A stretch of DNA of 64,000 nt from the NCBI RefSeq assembly GCF_024320865.1, contig NZ_JANDBD010000014.1, forward strand, positions 124,001 to 188,000. The letters are read 5' to 3'. Position numbers and translations under genes: made by a program. Below, piece by piece: positions 28,653 through 37,115 of the stretch. The stretch comes from Mycolicibacterium arenosum (GTDB taxonomy: Bacteria > Actinomycetota > Actinomycetes > Mycobacteriales > Mycobacteriaceae). Under the pieces are notes generated by a model. It was given only the letters and a program-made list of their open reading frames with translations, was not told where the DNA came from and ran no database searches. The stretch's first letter is position 1, and every line of letters begins with the position of its first letter.

Positions 28653-31169
28653 CTACTCGCTCGAACCGCCGCCGCCACCCGAGCCGGAGTCCGATCCCGA
28701 ACCGGATCTGGAGCCGGACTCAGCCGACGCCGACCCGGTCGACGCACCCGCCGTTGCGCTCTCGGTCCCACCCGAGCCGCCACCGGCGTTGTTGGAGCTC
28801 GGCGCCTTGGTCTTGGGCTCGGCCTTGTTGCCGTCCTTCTCCGAGGTCTTCTCCGAGGCCGCCTCCGACTTGGTGGTGCTGGATTCGGTGGCGTCTGCCT
28901 TGCTGACCGCCGAACTGTCGCCGGCCTTGTCGACGCTGGATGACGAGGCCTTCACCGTGGACTCCGCCGCCGGCTCCGACACCGCCTCCGGCTCGGCCGC
29001 GACCGCCCGAAGCGTGCGTGCGGACGCGGCGACGGAGGACTCGTCCGCGGCCGCCGCCTCCGGATCACCGGCGGGTATCGACAAGGTCATCGCAGGCGGT
29101 GCGGCGATGATGCTCGCCGCGTCCTCCAACGTTGTGCCGACGGTGTTCACCACGGTGCCGGTGGTCTGCAGACCGATCGCACCCACGGCCCCGGCGGTGG
29201 CCAGACCCTGGGCGGCGGTCGCCGTGCCGTAGGCGAGCGCCTGAGCCCCGGTGGCCACTCCGCCCGCGAGGGCCTGCGCCCCGGTGGCGGTGACCCCGGC
29301 GAGCGCCTGCGCTCCGGTCGCGACACCGCCCGCCAGTGCCTGTGCTCCCGTCGCCACGCCGTAGGCGAGCGCCTGCGCCGCGGTGGCACCGAAGCCCGCG
29401 AGCCCCTGGGTCAGCCCCGTCGACGCGCCTGCGGCCAACGCCGCGAGGGCGGCGGCGTAGCTTCCGGGGTTCAGCGGGTTCGACAGGATCGCGGCGAGCG
29501 CTCCCAGCCCGCCCGCCGCGAACGCCGAGCCCGCGGTGCCGAGCGTCGCGAGACCCGTCGCCGTGGTGACGCCGAGGCCCTGCAGCGCCGTCGCTCCGGT
29601 CACCGTGGCAGCCTGCAGGCCCGTCGCACCCGTGACGGTAAGCGCCTGCAGCGCTTGGGCACCCGTGACCGTCACCGCCTGCAGGCCCGTCGCACCGGTG
29701 ACCGTCAGGCCCTCGAGCGCGGTGGCGCCGGTGACGCCGAGGCCCTGCAGACCGACGGCGGCAGCCGCTTGCACACCGGACAGCGTCTGCTCGAGCGCCA
29801 GGCCACCGCCTCCGACGACGACCTCGAGGGCCGCCCCGAGATCGCCGGGCGTCACCGCCAGCGCCGAGATCGGTTCATCGGCGCCGAGGGCCGTTGCCGA
29901 CAACGGCGCGGGCGCCATCGCCGACGGACCGCCGACGACGAGGCCGAGTGCGGTGGTGATCGCCGTCAACAGCGTGGCACCGACTCCGCCGACCGCGGCC
30001 AACGTCGTCGCGCCGGCGGCGCCCAGTCCGGCCACGGTCGCCGCCACTCCGGCCCCCGTGAAGGCCAGCGCGGTCGAACCGGCCACACCGAGACTGCCCA
30101 GTGCGATACCCCCCGCCGTGTTGAGGGTGCCCAACCCGGCCGCCAGGGTGGTGCCCAGACCGGAGAGGCCGAGCGTTCCCGCGGTGCTCAGGCCGGTGAG
30201 CCCGATGTTCAACGCACCGGAGGTGCCGGTCAGCAGAGTCCCCAGTGCCACAGCGTAATTCGCGGGATTCAGCGGGTTGGCCAGGATCGCGCCGAGGGCT
30301 CCGACGCCGCCACCGAGCAGCGACGTGACGGCCCCACCCGCCGATGCCAGGCCGACGGCGCCGACCGTGCCCAGGGTGTTCAGCCCGAGCGCAGCGGTGC
30401 CGGTGAGACCCGCCAGCGCCTGTGCACCGGCCGCTCCCAGGCCCGCGAGGGCCTGTGTGCCCGCCGCCGACAGCCCGGCCAACGTGGTAGCCAGCCCGGT
30501 CCCGACTCCGGCCAGCGCCTGAGTGCCTGCCGTGGCGAGGCCCACGAAGCTCGTGTTCAGCGCGAACGCCGCGCCCTGCGCCAGCACGCCCACGGCAGCC
30601 AGCACATCGGGCACCAGGTCACCGAGCGCGGCCCCCACCGCGGTGTTCAGCGTCGTGCCGGCGACGCCGAGTGTTTGCGCCAAGCCGGTCCCCAACGAGC
30701 CCAGCGCGAACAGGCCCTGCGTGCCCGTGATGCCCAACCCCAGGGCCGCCTGGCTCAACCCTGTGGTCCCGCCCGCGATGAGCAGTGCGAGCGCCGCGGG
30801 ATACGCGCCGGGGTTCAACGGATTGGACGCGATCGCCGCGAGTGCGCCGAGCGTCGACGCCGACAGCGTCGTTCCGAGGACACCGACAGTCTGACCCAGC
30901 GTCGACCCCGCGGTGCCGAAATTGACGAGGGCCCCGCTACCGGTCAGGCCCAGGCCCTGCGCGGCCTGAGTGAGCGCGAGCGATCCGCCCGCCGCCAGGT
31001 CGGCGATCGCCTCCGCCAAACCGGTCGGCGTGTACGCCGCGTTCACGGTGATGCGACTCATCTCCGCCGACAGATCGGGGACCGGCGGCGTGATCGGGCT
31101 GAGCGCGATAGCGGTTGCTCCGACAACCGCAACACCCGCCGAGAGAGATGAACGAATGGCTGCTTGCAT
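28653..31169 (-). CDS. Large secreted Ala/Gly/Leu/Thr repeat protein, function unknown
   Basis: An 838-residue protein. N-terminal signal-like segment AAIRSSLSAGVAVVGATAIALS is followed by Pro-rich TPPVPDL. The body is built of degenerate 10-11 residue units such as GVATGAQALAG and TVTGATGLQAV (densest at about 29.2-29.75 kb). A longer module, LGALAAIxSNPLNPGxYxxALAxLxAG, occurs three times, near residues 116, 300 and 565. The last about 130 residues are a Ser/Lys/Glu/Gly-rich disordered tail ending in Gly/Ser runs. The PE and PPE signature domains are absent. Preceded by AAGGGG at a proper distance from ATG 31169. Likely surface-exposed or secreted, by inference. Confidence 0.8.
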   Translation of the reverse strand: MQAAIRSSLSAGVAVVGATAIALSPITPPVPDLSAEMSRITVNAAYTPTGLAEAIADLAAGGSLALTQAAQGLGLTGSGALVNFGTAGSTLGQTVGVLGTTLSASTLGALAAIASNPLNPGAYPAALALLIAGGTTGLSQAALGLGITGTQGLFALGSLGTGLAQTLGVAGTTLNTAVGAALGDLVPDVLAAVGVLAQGAAFALNTSFVGLATAGTQALAGVGTGLATTLAGLSAAGTQALAGLGAAGAQALAGLTGTAALGLNTLGTVGAVGLASAGGAVTSLLGGGVGALGAILANPLNPANYAVALGTLLTGTSGALNIGLTGLSTAGTLGLSGLGTTLAAGLGTLNTAGGIALGSLGVAGSTALAFTGAGVAATVAGLGAAGATTLAAVGGVGATLLTAITTALGLVVGGPSAMAPAPLSATALGADEPISALAVTPGDLGAALEVVVGGGGLALEQTLSGVQAAAAVGLQGLGVTGATALEGLTVTGATGLQAVTVTGAQALQALTVTGATGLQAATVTGATALQGLGVTTATGLATLGTAGSAFAAGGLGALAAILSNPLNPGSYAAALAALAAGASTGLTQGLAGFGATAAQALAYGVATGAQALAGGVATGAQALAGVTATGAQALAGGVATGAQALAYGTATAAQGLATAGAVGAIGLQTTGTVVNTVGTTLEDAASIIAAPPAMTLSIPAGDPEAAAADESSVAASARTLRAVAAEPEAVSEPAAESTVKASSSSVDKAGDSSAVSKADATESSTTKSEAASEKTSEKDGNKAEPKTKAPSSNNAGGGSGGTESATAGASTGSASAESGSRSGSGSDSGSGGGGGSSE

Positions 31170-31982
31170 GACGACCCCTTAGACCAGTAACCAACTGAAT
31201 AGCAAAAAGTTACACCTCCGAAATATGCAGCAGAAGAGGTTTTGCGGAATTCTCCGAACCCGGATGTCAGGACGAAAAAACAATTTGCCGATGCGATATC
31301 GGACACGGTTGCCGCGACAGCGCTCGAGCGCTGTGAAGCAAATTCCTATTCCGTCTCGCATATGCCGCGCCGCGGTGCGCACCGAGTATTGCTGAGTCCG
31401 TTGCCTGCAAAGGTTTGCGCATTTCAACGCCCACACCGCGGCCCCCGTGGCTTTGCAGTCGTCGAACCTGCCGGCAGGACTGCCGACGAACCGGCCGCCG
31501 CGCGCACATTCGAGCGCATTCATACTGGTGGAATCGATATTCGCCATCGCTTGCGGCCTGTGTCGGACAGTCGCGACGAGGCTGACGAAGTCCCGGCGTG
31601 TCGTCTCGCCGGGCCCGACGCGCCGTCGCCCACCGGCGCTGGAATCGCCCTACCGTAGCCGGTCTGAGCGGCGAATATGAGACCTTTCGGACGAACCCGC
31701 TGCCCGTTCGGGGGCGACGGAATCATTCCGCTGGTTCAACCTCGAGCGACCGACCCACGCGCTTTGCCGATGCGGAAATCATGATCATTCCTTGCGGGCA
31801 CCGGAAATTGCGATTATTGACGCGCGAATAACTCGATCACTTGCTGGGTACACGACCGTGTCGTCACGTGATCGAAATCAGCTAACTCGCTCAACCCGCG
31901 GTCGTCCTCGCAGCCGAGCGATCGGCGGCGCACGCTCAGGGCCGGTGTGGCGGCGGCGGCTCGCGTTGCCCGATCCGATCGA
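31170..31982. other. 813-nt intergenic region, lower GC, with palindromes
   Basis: No convincing gene is seen on either strand. The first part (about 31195-31420) is visibly richer in A/T than its surroundings. It holds a perfect 18-nt palindrome ACAGCGCTCGAGCGCTGT at 31317-31334, GGAATCATTCC at 31719-31729 and a near-palindrome GGAAATCATGATCATTCC at 31774-31791. The part nearest 31170 must carry the promoter and leader of the repeat protein gene. The rest lies downstream of the universal stress protein stop. Confidence 0.5.
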
Positions 31983-32372
31983 TCACGCGTCGGGTTTCAC
32001 CGCGAGGACCGGCTTGGGGCACTCCAGCAGCACCTGCTGGGAGACGCTGCCGAGGAGCAGTTTCCCCACCGGGTTGCGGTGCTTCACCCCGATCACCAGA
32101 AGCTCCGCATCGGCGCGCTCCATCGCGTTCAACAACTCGGTGGCCGCGTCGACGCCGACCGGTTGCACCCACTCGAACGGCACCCCCGACGTGGTGAGCC
32201 GGTCCTGCACGTCGCGCGCCCGGTCCGGGGACGCGAACGTCGAGTCTGTGTAGGCGTCGCCCGCCGTCGCGTTGACGACGAGGACACCGGTGCCGCGCAG
32301 CCTGGCCTCGGCGATGCCGTGCTCGAGCGCCGCCTGGCCGAACTGATCCGCCGTGAATCCGATGACAATCAC
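31983..32372 (-). CDS. Universal stress protein (UspA family), transporter-associated
   Basis: A single-domain Usp of 129 residues. It starts MIVIGFTADQFGQAALEHGIAEA and ends with the nucleotide-loop region GKLLLGSVSQQVLLECPKPVLAV; the usual early Asp is replaced by TAD and the Gly loop is shifted, so ATP binding is likely but not certain. GTG 32372 overlaps the tctA stop by 4 nt, making it the last gene of the tctC-tctB-tctA transcript. Usp proteins that bind and tune transporters are known (TeaD of the TRAP transporter TeaABC), suggesting a similar role here by analogy. Confidence 0.9.
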   Translation of the reverse strand: MIVIGFTADQFGQAALEHGIAEARLRGTGVLVVNATAGDAYTDSTFASPDRARDVQDRLTTSGVPFEWVQPVGVDAATELLNAMERADAELLVIGVKHRNPVGKLLLGSVSQQVLLECPKPVLAVKPDA

Positions 32373-33910
32373 TGGTGCACCGCCTTCTCCCTCTGATCCC
32401 TGTCGTCTTCGACCACGAGCAGCGTCTCCTCGTCTCGGTGCAGGAGCCGCAGCACCAGCGGAATGAGCAACAGCACCGCCATGAGGACGTAGGTCACGAT
32501 CGCCACCGGTTCGGTGAACAGGCTGCTCCAGTCACCGCCGCCCAGCTGCAGGCTCTGTCTCAACTGGCGCTCGATGCGCGGCCCCAGAATGACTCCGATG
32601 ATCAACGGCAGCACGGGAAGTCCGAACCGCCGCATCATCAGCCCGAGCAAGCCGAAGATCAGCAGCAGGGCCAGGTCGAGCGGTTGCACGTTGACGGCGA
32701 ACGCGCCGAGCACCGCGAAGAACAGAATGCCCGCGTACAGGTACGGCCGCGGGGTGCGCAACAGCTTCGCCCACAGCGGCGCCAACGGGAGGTTCAACAC
32801 GAGCAGCAGGAAGTTGCCGATGAACAGGCTCGCGATGAGCGTCCAGATCAGCAGTGGCTCCTTCTCGAAGAGCGTTGGGCCCGGCTGGATTCCGTAGGAC
32901 ACGAACGCGGTCAGCATGACCGCGGCCGTCGCGTTGGTCGGCAGGCCGAGCGACAGCATCGGCACCAGGGTGCCCGCCGCCGAGGCGTTGTTCGCCGCTT
33001 CGGGGCCCGCCACGCCTTCGATGGCGCCCTTTCCGAACTCCTCCGGATGCTTCGACAGCTTCTTCTCGGTGATGTAGCTCAGGAACGTCGGAAGCTCCGC
33101 GCCGCCCGCGGGCAACGCGCCGAACGGGAACCCGAACGCGGTGCCGCGCAGCCAGGGCTTCCACGATCGACCCCAATCGTCGCGACCCATCCACGGCCGC
33201 CCGACCGGAATGATCTCGGCGGGCCGCCTGCGCAGGTGCGCGGCGACCCACAGCGCCTCGCCGAGCGCGAAGATCGCGACCGCGATGACGACGATGTCGA
33301 TGCCGTCGGAGAGCTGCGGGATGCCGAACGTGGCACGCGGCTGGCCGGTGAGGAAGTCGATGCCGACGATGCCGATCGCCAGGCCGAGAACCAGCGAGAT
33401 CGCCCCGCGCAGTTTGGACGATCCCAGCACCGCCGTCACCGCGACCAACGCGAACAACATGATCGCCAGGTACGAGGGTGCGCCGAGCGTGACGGCGAAG
33501 CGGGAGATCGCGGGGGCGAACGCGGCCAACAGGATGGTGCCGATGGTGCCCGCGACGAACGACCCGATGGCCGCCGTGGCGAGCGCCTGCGCGGCGCGGC
33601 CGGCCTTCGCCATCTTGTTGCCCTCGATCGCGGTGATCACCGACGAGGACTCCCCCGGTGTGTTCAGCAGGATCGACGTCGTCGAGCCGCCGTACATGCC
33701 GCCGTAGAAGATGCCCGCGAACATGATGAAGGCCGCACTCGGGCTGACGTTGTAGGTGATCGGCAGAAGCAGCGCCACCGTCATGGCGGGCCCGATGCCG
33801 GGCAGCACGCCGACCGCCGTTCCCAGCAGCACGCCGATGACCGCGTACAGCAGGTTCATCGGGGTGGCCGCCTCGGCGAACCCCTGCATGAGCCAGTCGA
33901 AGTTCTCCAT
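32369..33910 (-). CDS. tctA: Tripartite tricarboxylate transporter permease TctA
   Basis: The large membrane subunit of a TTT-family secondary transporter, 513 residues with about 11-12 hydrophobic helices. Family signatures are GTAVGVLPGIGPAMTVALLLP near residue 30, FYGGMYGGSTTSILLNTPGE near 70, and the second-half counterpart EGVAGPEAANNASAAGTLVPMLSLGLPTNATAAV. It works with the small TctB and the periplasmic binding protein TctC to take up citrate or related carboxylates. ATG 33910 shares one base with the tctB stop. Confidence 0.96.
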   Translation of the reverse strand: MENFDWLMQGFAEAATPMNLLYAVIGVLLGTAVGVLPGIGPAMTVALLLPITYNVSPSAAFIMFAGIFYGGMYGGSTTSILLNTPGESSSVITAIEGNKMAKAGRAAQALATAAIGSFVAGTIGTILLAAFAPAISRFAVTLGAPSYLAIMLFALVAVTAVLGSSKLRGAISLVLGLAIGIVGIDFLTGQPRATFGIPQLSDGIDIVVIAVAIFALGEALWVAAHLRRRPAEIIPVGRPWMGRDDWGRSWKPWLRGTAFGFPFGALPAGGAELPTFLSYITEKKLSKHPEEFGKGAIEGVAGPEAANNASAAGTLVPMLSLGLPTNATAAVMLTAFVSYGIQPGPTLFEKEPLLIWTLIASLFIGNFLLLVLNLPLAPLWAKLLRTPRPYLYAGILFFAVLGAFAVNVQPLDLALLLIFGLLGLMMRRFGLPVLPLIIGVILGPRIERQLRQSLQLGGGDWSSLFTEPVAIVTYVLMAVLLLIPLVLRLLHRDEETLLVVEDDRDQREKAVHQ

Positions 33911-34428
33911 TACAGAATCCCGTCCAAGATGCCTGCGGGCAGCGGGATTCCGAGCCCGGAGTAGAACGCGTAGAAGCTGGCCAGCGCCAGCACCACACCG
34001 ATGACGAGGTTGCGCACGTAGTGCTTGCTGCCGAGTACCGTGGCCGCGCCGGCGAAGAACAGCGCGCTGGTGATGGCCCATCCCAGCGGGTTCACCAACA
34101 GGATCAGCGCGATGAACAGGGCGATGAGCAGACCGACGGTGCGCCAATCGCTCGGCATGTCCGGATCGATGTCCTCACCGGCATCCGCCTCGCCGCGCGA
34201 TCCCCGCGGGATCGCGATCGCCAGGATCGCCGCGAGCACGACCGCCGCGACCCCGATGACCATCGGAAAGAAGCCGGGGCCAACGGGATCCACCTTCGCG
34301 AAGGTGTCGGGCAGGCTCTGTGAGGTGACGATGAGGAACACCCCGACCGCCGCCAGCACGGCGACGACCGCGTACTGCGCGAAATCCGGCTTCTCGGCGC
34401 GATCCTCTTCGCGCTCGGGCGCCGTCAC
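33910..34428 (-). CDS. tctB: Tripartite tricarboxylate transporter small membrane subunit TctB
   Basis: A 172-residue membrane protein with four predicted helices: YAVVAVLAAVGVFLIVTS, MVIGVAAVVLAAILAIAI, VGLLIALFIALILLVNPLGW and LVIGVVLALASFYAFYSGLG. GPGFFPMVIG is the family motif between helices 1 and 2. The loop of residues 75-95 is acidic. GTG 34428 overlaps the tctC stop as GTGA; a longer reading has no membrane-protein support. Essential partner of TctA. Confidence 0.92.
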   Translation of the reverse strand: MTAPEREEDRAEKPDFAQYAVVAVLAAVGVFLIVTSQSLPDTFAKVDPVGPGFFPMVIGVAAVVLAAILAIAIPRGSRGEADAGEDIDPDMPSDWRTVGLLIALFIALILLVNPLGWAITSALFFAGAATVLGSKHYVRNLVIGVVLALASFYAFYSGLGIPLPAGILDGIL

Positions 34429-35411
34429 AGCAGGCCCAACTCGGTCAGCGTCGACGAGACGCGGTTGTCCTGGTCCACCAGGAACTGTTCGAACGCCGCT
34501 CCGGTCATGAACGCGTCGGTCCACCCGTTCTTCACCAGCGCCTCCTTCCACTGTTCGGTGCCGTGTAGATCCTCGAGCAACTTGACCATCGACTGCTTCG
34601 ACTGATCCGAAATCCCCGGCGGGGCAAGGACACCGCGCCAGTTGGCGAATGTCAGGTCGATCCCCGACTCCTTCAGGGTCGGTGCGTCCACCCCCTCGAC
34701 GCGCTCGTTGCTCGACACGGCGAGCACCCGCAGGGTGCCCGCCTCGATCTGATCGATCAGCTCGCCGGGGCTCGACGTGCCCGCGGTGATCTTCTTGCCG
34801 AGCAGCGCGGTCAGCAGATCGCCGCCACCGTCGTAGGTGATGAAGTTGACGCTCTTCGGGTCGACGCCAACGGTTTTCGCCAGCTCCATCGGAAACAGGT
34901 GATCCGGGCCGCCCGGCGACGAACCGCCGCCGATCGTCACCTTCGACGGATCGGCTTTCCACGCCGCGACGAAGTCGCCCACCGTCCGGAACGGCGAGTC
35001 GGCGGGTACGAAGATCGCACCGGGGTCCTCGATCAGCTTGGCGATCGCCGTCGCATCGGAGGCCTTGATGTTCGATCCGTTGGTGTAGGTCGCACCGACG
35101 ACGCCGAGGCCCATCGTCATCATGAGGTCGCCGTTGCCGCGCTCGTTCATCAGGCGGGCCATCGCCACCGTGCCCCCCGCGCCGATCACGTTGAACACCT
35201 CGACGCGACCGGTGAGATCGTCGTCCTCCATGATCTTCACCGCCGTGCGCGCGGTGAGGTCGTAGCCGCCGCCGGGACTGTTCGGCACCATCATGCGCAA
35301 CCGGTGCATGCCCGCGGGATCGTCACCGCGAGTCACGCCACATCCGGTTGCGAACGTCGCGGCCAGTAGCAGGGCCACCGCCGCGGTCGCACATCGACGC
35401 AGTATCGACAC
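34425..35411 (-). CDS. tctC: Tripartite tricarboxylate transporter substrate-binding lipoprotein TctC
   Basis: A 328-residue extracytoplasmic solute receptor anchored as a lipoprotein (signal AAVALLLAATFATGC, Cys24). The family core is visible: MVPNSPGGGYDLTARTA, VFNVIGAGGTVAMARL, TIGGGSSPGGPDHLFPMELAKTVG, FITYDGGGDLLTALLGKKITAG, LRVLAVSSNERVEG. The likely ligands are citrate or similar carboxylates; binding specificity cannot be predicted. GTG start at 35411. First gene of the operon, 93 nt from the divergent sensor kinase, which probably senses the same ligand. Confidence 0.94.
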   Translation of the reverse strand: MSILRRCATAAVALLLAATFATGCGVTRGDDPAGMHRLRMMVPNSPGGGYDLTARTAVKIMEDDDLTGRVEVFNVIGAGGTVAMARLMNERGNGDLMMTMGLGVVGATYTNGSNIKASDATAIAKLIEDPGAIFVPADSPFRTVGDFVAAWKADPSKVTIGGGSSPGGPDHLFPMELAKTVGVDPKSVNFITYDGGGDLLTALLGKKITAGTSSPGELIDQIEAGTLRVLAVSSNERVEGVDAPTLKESGIDLTFANWRGVLAPPGISDQSKQSMVKLLEDLHGTEQWKEALVKNGWTDAFMTGAAFEQFLVDQDNRVSSTLTELGLL

Positions 35412-35461
35412 GTCGGACTCCTTCGTTCACAGTGTGATGCTCGGCAATAATGTTCCCCAGC

Positions 35462-35475
35462 GTGACCCAGGTCAC
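35462..35475. promoter_or_regulatory. Candidate operator palindrome between tctC and the sensor kinase gene
   Basis: GTGACC-CA-GGTCAC is a perfect 6-bp inverted repeat in the short divergent gap. Its placement, 51 nt upstream of tctC and 30 nt upstream of the kinase start, fits a binding site for the CitB-type response regulator encoded next door. Regulator assignment is inference. Confidence 0.45.
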
Positions 35476-35504
35476 TCTTACGGACGTAAAGGAAGTTGTG
35501 GTCG

Positions 35505-37115
35505 TTGAGTACATGGCGCGGAACACTGACGGCGCGCAGCCTCGCTACCCGGTTCCTGGTGTTCCAGGTGCTCGTCGTCACGCTTGTGCTCGGCGCGGTG
35601 GCGGCGGTGTCGGTCGCGCAGTCGACCCGTGAGTTCCGCGACGTACGCGGCCAGCGGATGATCGCCGTCGCCGAGAACCTGGCGTCGACGCCGATCGTGC
35701 GGCAGCGCTACGCCGACGCCTTCGCCTCGCGCATCCTCGCGCCGGACGTCGACCGTGCGGTCGCGCTGTCCGGTGCCCGCATCGTCGAACTGCTCGCACC
35801 CGACGGCGTCGTACGGGCGTCGTCGGAACCGACCCGCATCGGCCGACGAGTCGACTTCGGTCGGAGCCTCGTCACGGAGGGGCGGGCGTGGTCGGGCGAC
35901 CTCGACGTGGACGGCCTGCACTCCCTCGTCGGGCAGGTCCCGGTGTTGTCCACCGCCGGTGAGGTGCTCGCGGTCGCCTCGGTCAGCGAGCCGTATCCGA
36001 CACTGTGGCAGTCGCTCTCGGGCGCGGGCGAACGACTCGTCGTGTATCTCGGTCTGGGCGCGGCGCTGGGACTCATCGCGTCGTGGCTGCTGTCCCGGCG
36101 GATCAAGCGGCACACCCGCGGACTCGAGATCGCGGAGATCGCGGGACTCGCCGATCACCGGGAGGCGCTGCTGCACAGCATCAGAGAGGGCGTGGTGGCC
36201 GTCAACACCGACGGCGTCATCACGGTGCTCAACGACAGTGCGCAGGAACTGCTCTCGGTGTCGGGTGATGCCGTGGGACGGCGCGTCGACTCGATCGGCC
36301 TCGACCCGGCGGTGGAGCAGTTCCTACTCTCCGACGCGCCGGGCCGCTCGGCCGATGACACCGTGATCGCCACCCGCACCAGAGTGCTCGCCCTCAATCG
36401 GCGGCCGGCCACCACGCGCGGTGAGGAGATCGGTACGGTCACGACGATGCGCGACAGCACCGAACTGGCCTCCATGCAGGGCCAGCTGTCGTCGCACAAG
36501 AGCATGACCGACACGCTGCGGGCTCAGACCCACGAATTCGCCAACCAACTGCACACCATCTCGGGCCTGGTGCAGCTCGAGGAGTACGAGGCCGTGCGCG
36601 ACCTCGTCGGCACCCTCACCCGTCGACGCGAGGAGATCAACGAGGCCGTCACCCGCAACATCTCCGATCCCGCGGTCGCGGCGCTGCTGATCGCCAAGAC
36701 CTCGCTGGCGGCCGAGAGCGGGGTGGCTCTGCTCATCGACGACGACAGCCACCTCGACGCGCTGCCGCCGGCACTGGCGACCGACGTCATCACCGTGCTC
36801 GGAAACCTGGTCGACAACGCCGTCGACGTCTCGGAGGGGTCGGTGCGCAAGGTGGTCGAGGTGACGGTCGACGACGGTGACGGCCTGCACATCTCGGTGG
36901 CCGACTCGGGGCCGGGAGTGCCCGTGCACCTGCGCGAGTCGATCTTCGCCAGGGGCGTCACGTCGAAACCCGACGTGCCCGGCGGCCGCGGCATCGGTCT
37001 GGCGCTGGTGCGACTGGTCAGCGCCCAGCTGGGTGGCCGCGTCGAGGTCACCGACGGCCCGCTCGGCGGCGCGGTTTTCGAGGTTCGGCTGCCGGGCAGG
37101 GTGACTCGTGCGTGA
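35505..37115 (+). CDS. CitA/DcuS-type sensor histidine kinase
   Basis: A 536-residue membrane sensor. Helix 1 is ATRFLVFQVLVVTLVLGAVAAVSVA. An extracytoplasmic Cache/PDC-type domain of about 130 residues follows, typical of carboxylate sensors. Helix 2 is LVVYLGLGAALGLIASWLLS, then a PAS domain (LLHSIREGVVAVNTDGVITVLNDSAQELL). The phosphoacceptor is the His in TLRAQTHEFANQLHTISGLVQLEEY, the CitA-family H box. ATP site: LGNLVDNAVDVSE (N box), VADSGPGVP (G1) and GGRGIGLALVR (G2). Start: TTG 35505 gives 9 nt spacing from AGGAAG, better than TTG 35496. Overlaps the regulator gene by 8 nt. Confidence 0.9.
   Translation: MSTWRGTLTARSLATRFLVFQVLVVTLVLGAVAAVSVAQSTREFRDVRGQRMIAVAENLASTPIVRQRYADAFASRILAPDVDRAVALSGARIVELLAPDGVVRASSEPTRIGRRVDFGRSLVTEGRAWSGDLDVDGLHSLVGQVPVLSTAGEVLAVASVSEPYPTLWQSLSGAGERLVVYLGLGAALGLIASWLLSRRIKRHTRGLEIAEIAGLADHREALLHSIREGVVAVNTDGVITVLNDSAQELLSVSGDAVGRRVDSIGLDPAVEQFLLSDAPGRSADDTVIATRTRVLALNRRPATTRGEEIGTVTTMRDSTELASMQGQLSSHKSMTDTLRAQTHEFANQLHTISGLVQLEEYEAVRDLVGTLTRRREEINEAVTRNISDPAVAALLIAKTSLAAESGVALLIDDDSHLDALPPALATDVITVLGNLVDNAVDVSEGSVRKVVEVTVDDGDGLHISVADSGPGVPVHLRESIFARGVTSKPDVPGGRGIGLALVRLVSAQLGGRVEVTDGPLGGAVFEVRLPGRVTRA

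Noticed and set aside
29200..29760. Short regular DNA repeats resembling a CRISPR-like or satellite array
   Set aside because: The repeats keep the reading frame of the secreted protein and have no unique spacers; they are coding repeats.
28653..31169. PE-PGRS or PPE family assignment
   Set aside because: No PE or PPE motif at the N-terminus and no Gly-Gly-Ala/Asn repeat pattern.
31242..31658. 138-codon plus-strand frame in the 0.8-kb gap
   Set aside because: No ribosome site, no domain-like sequence, and other frames of the same stretch are open too.
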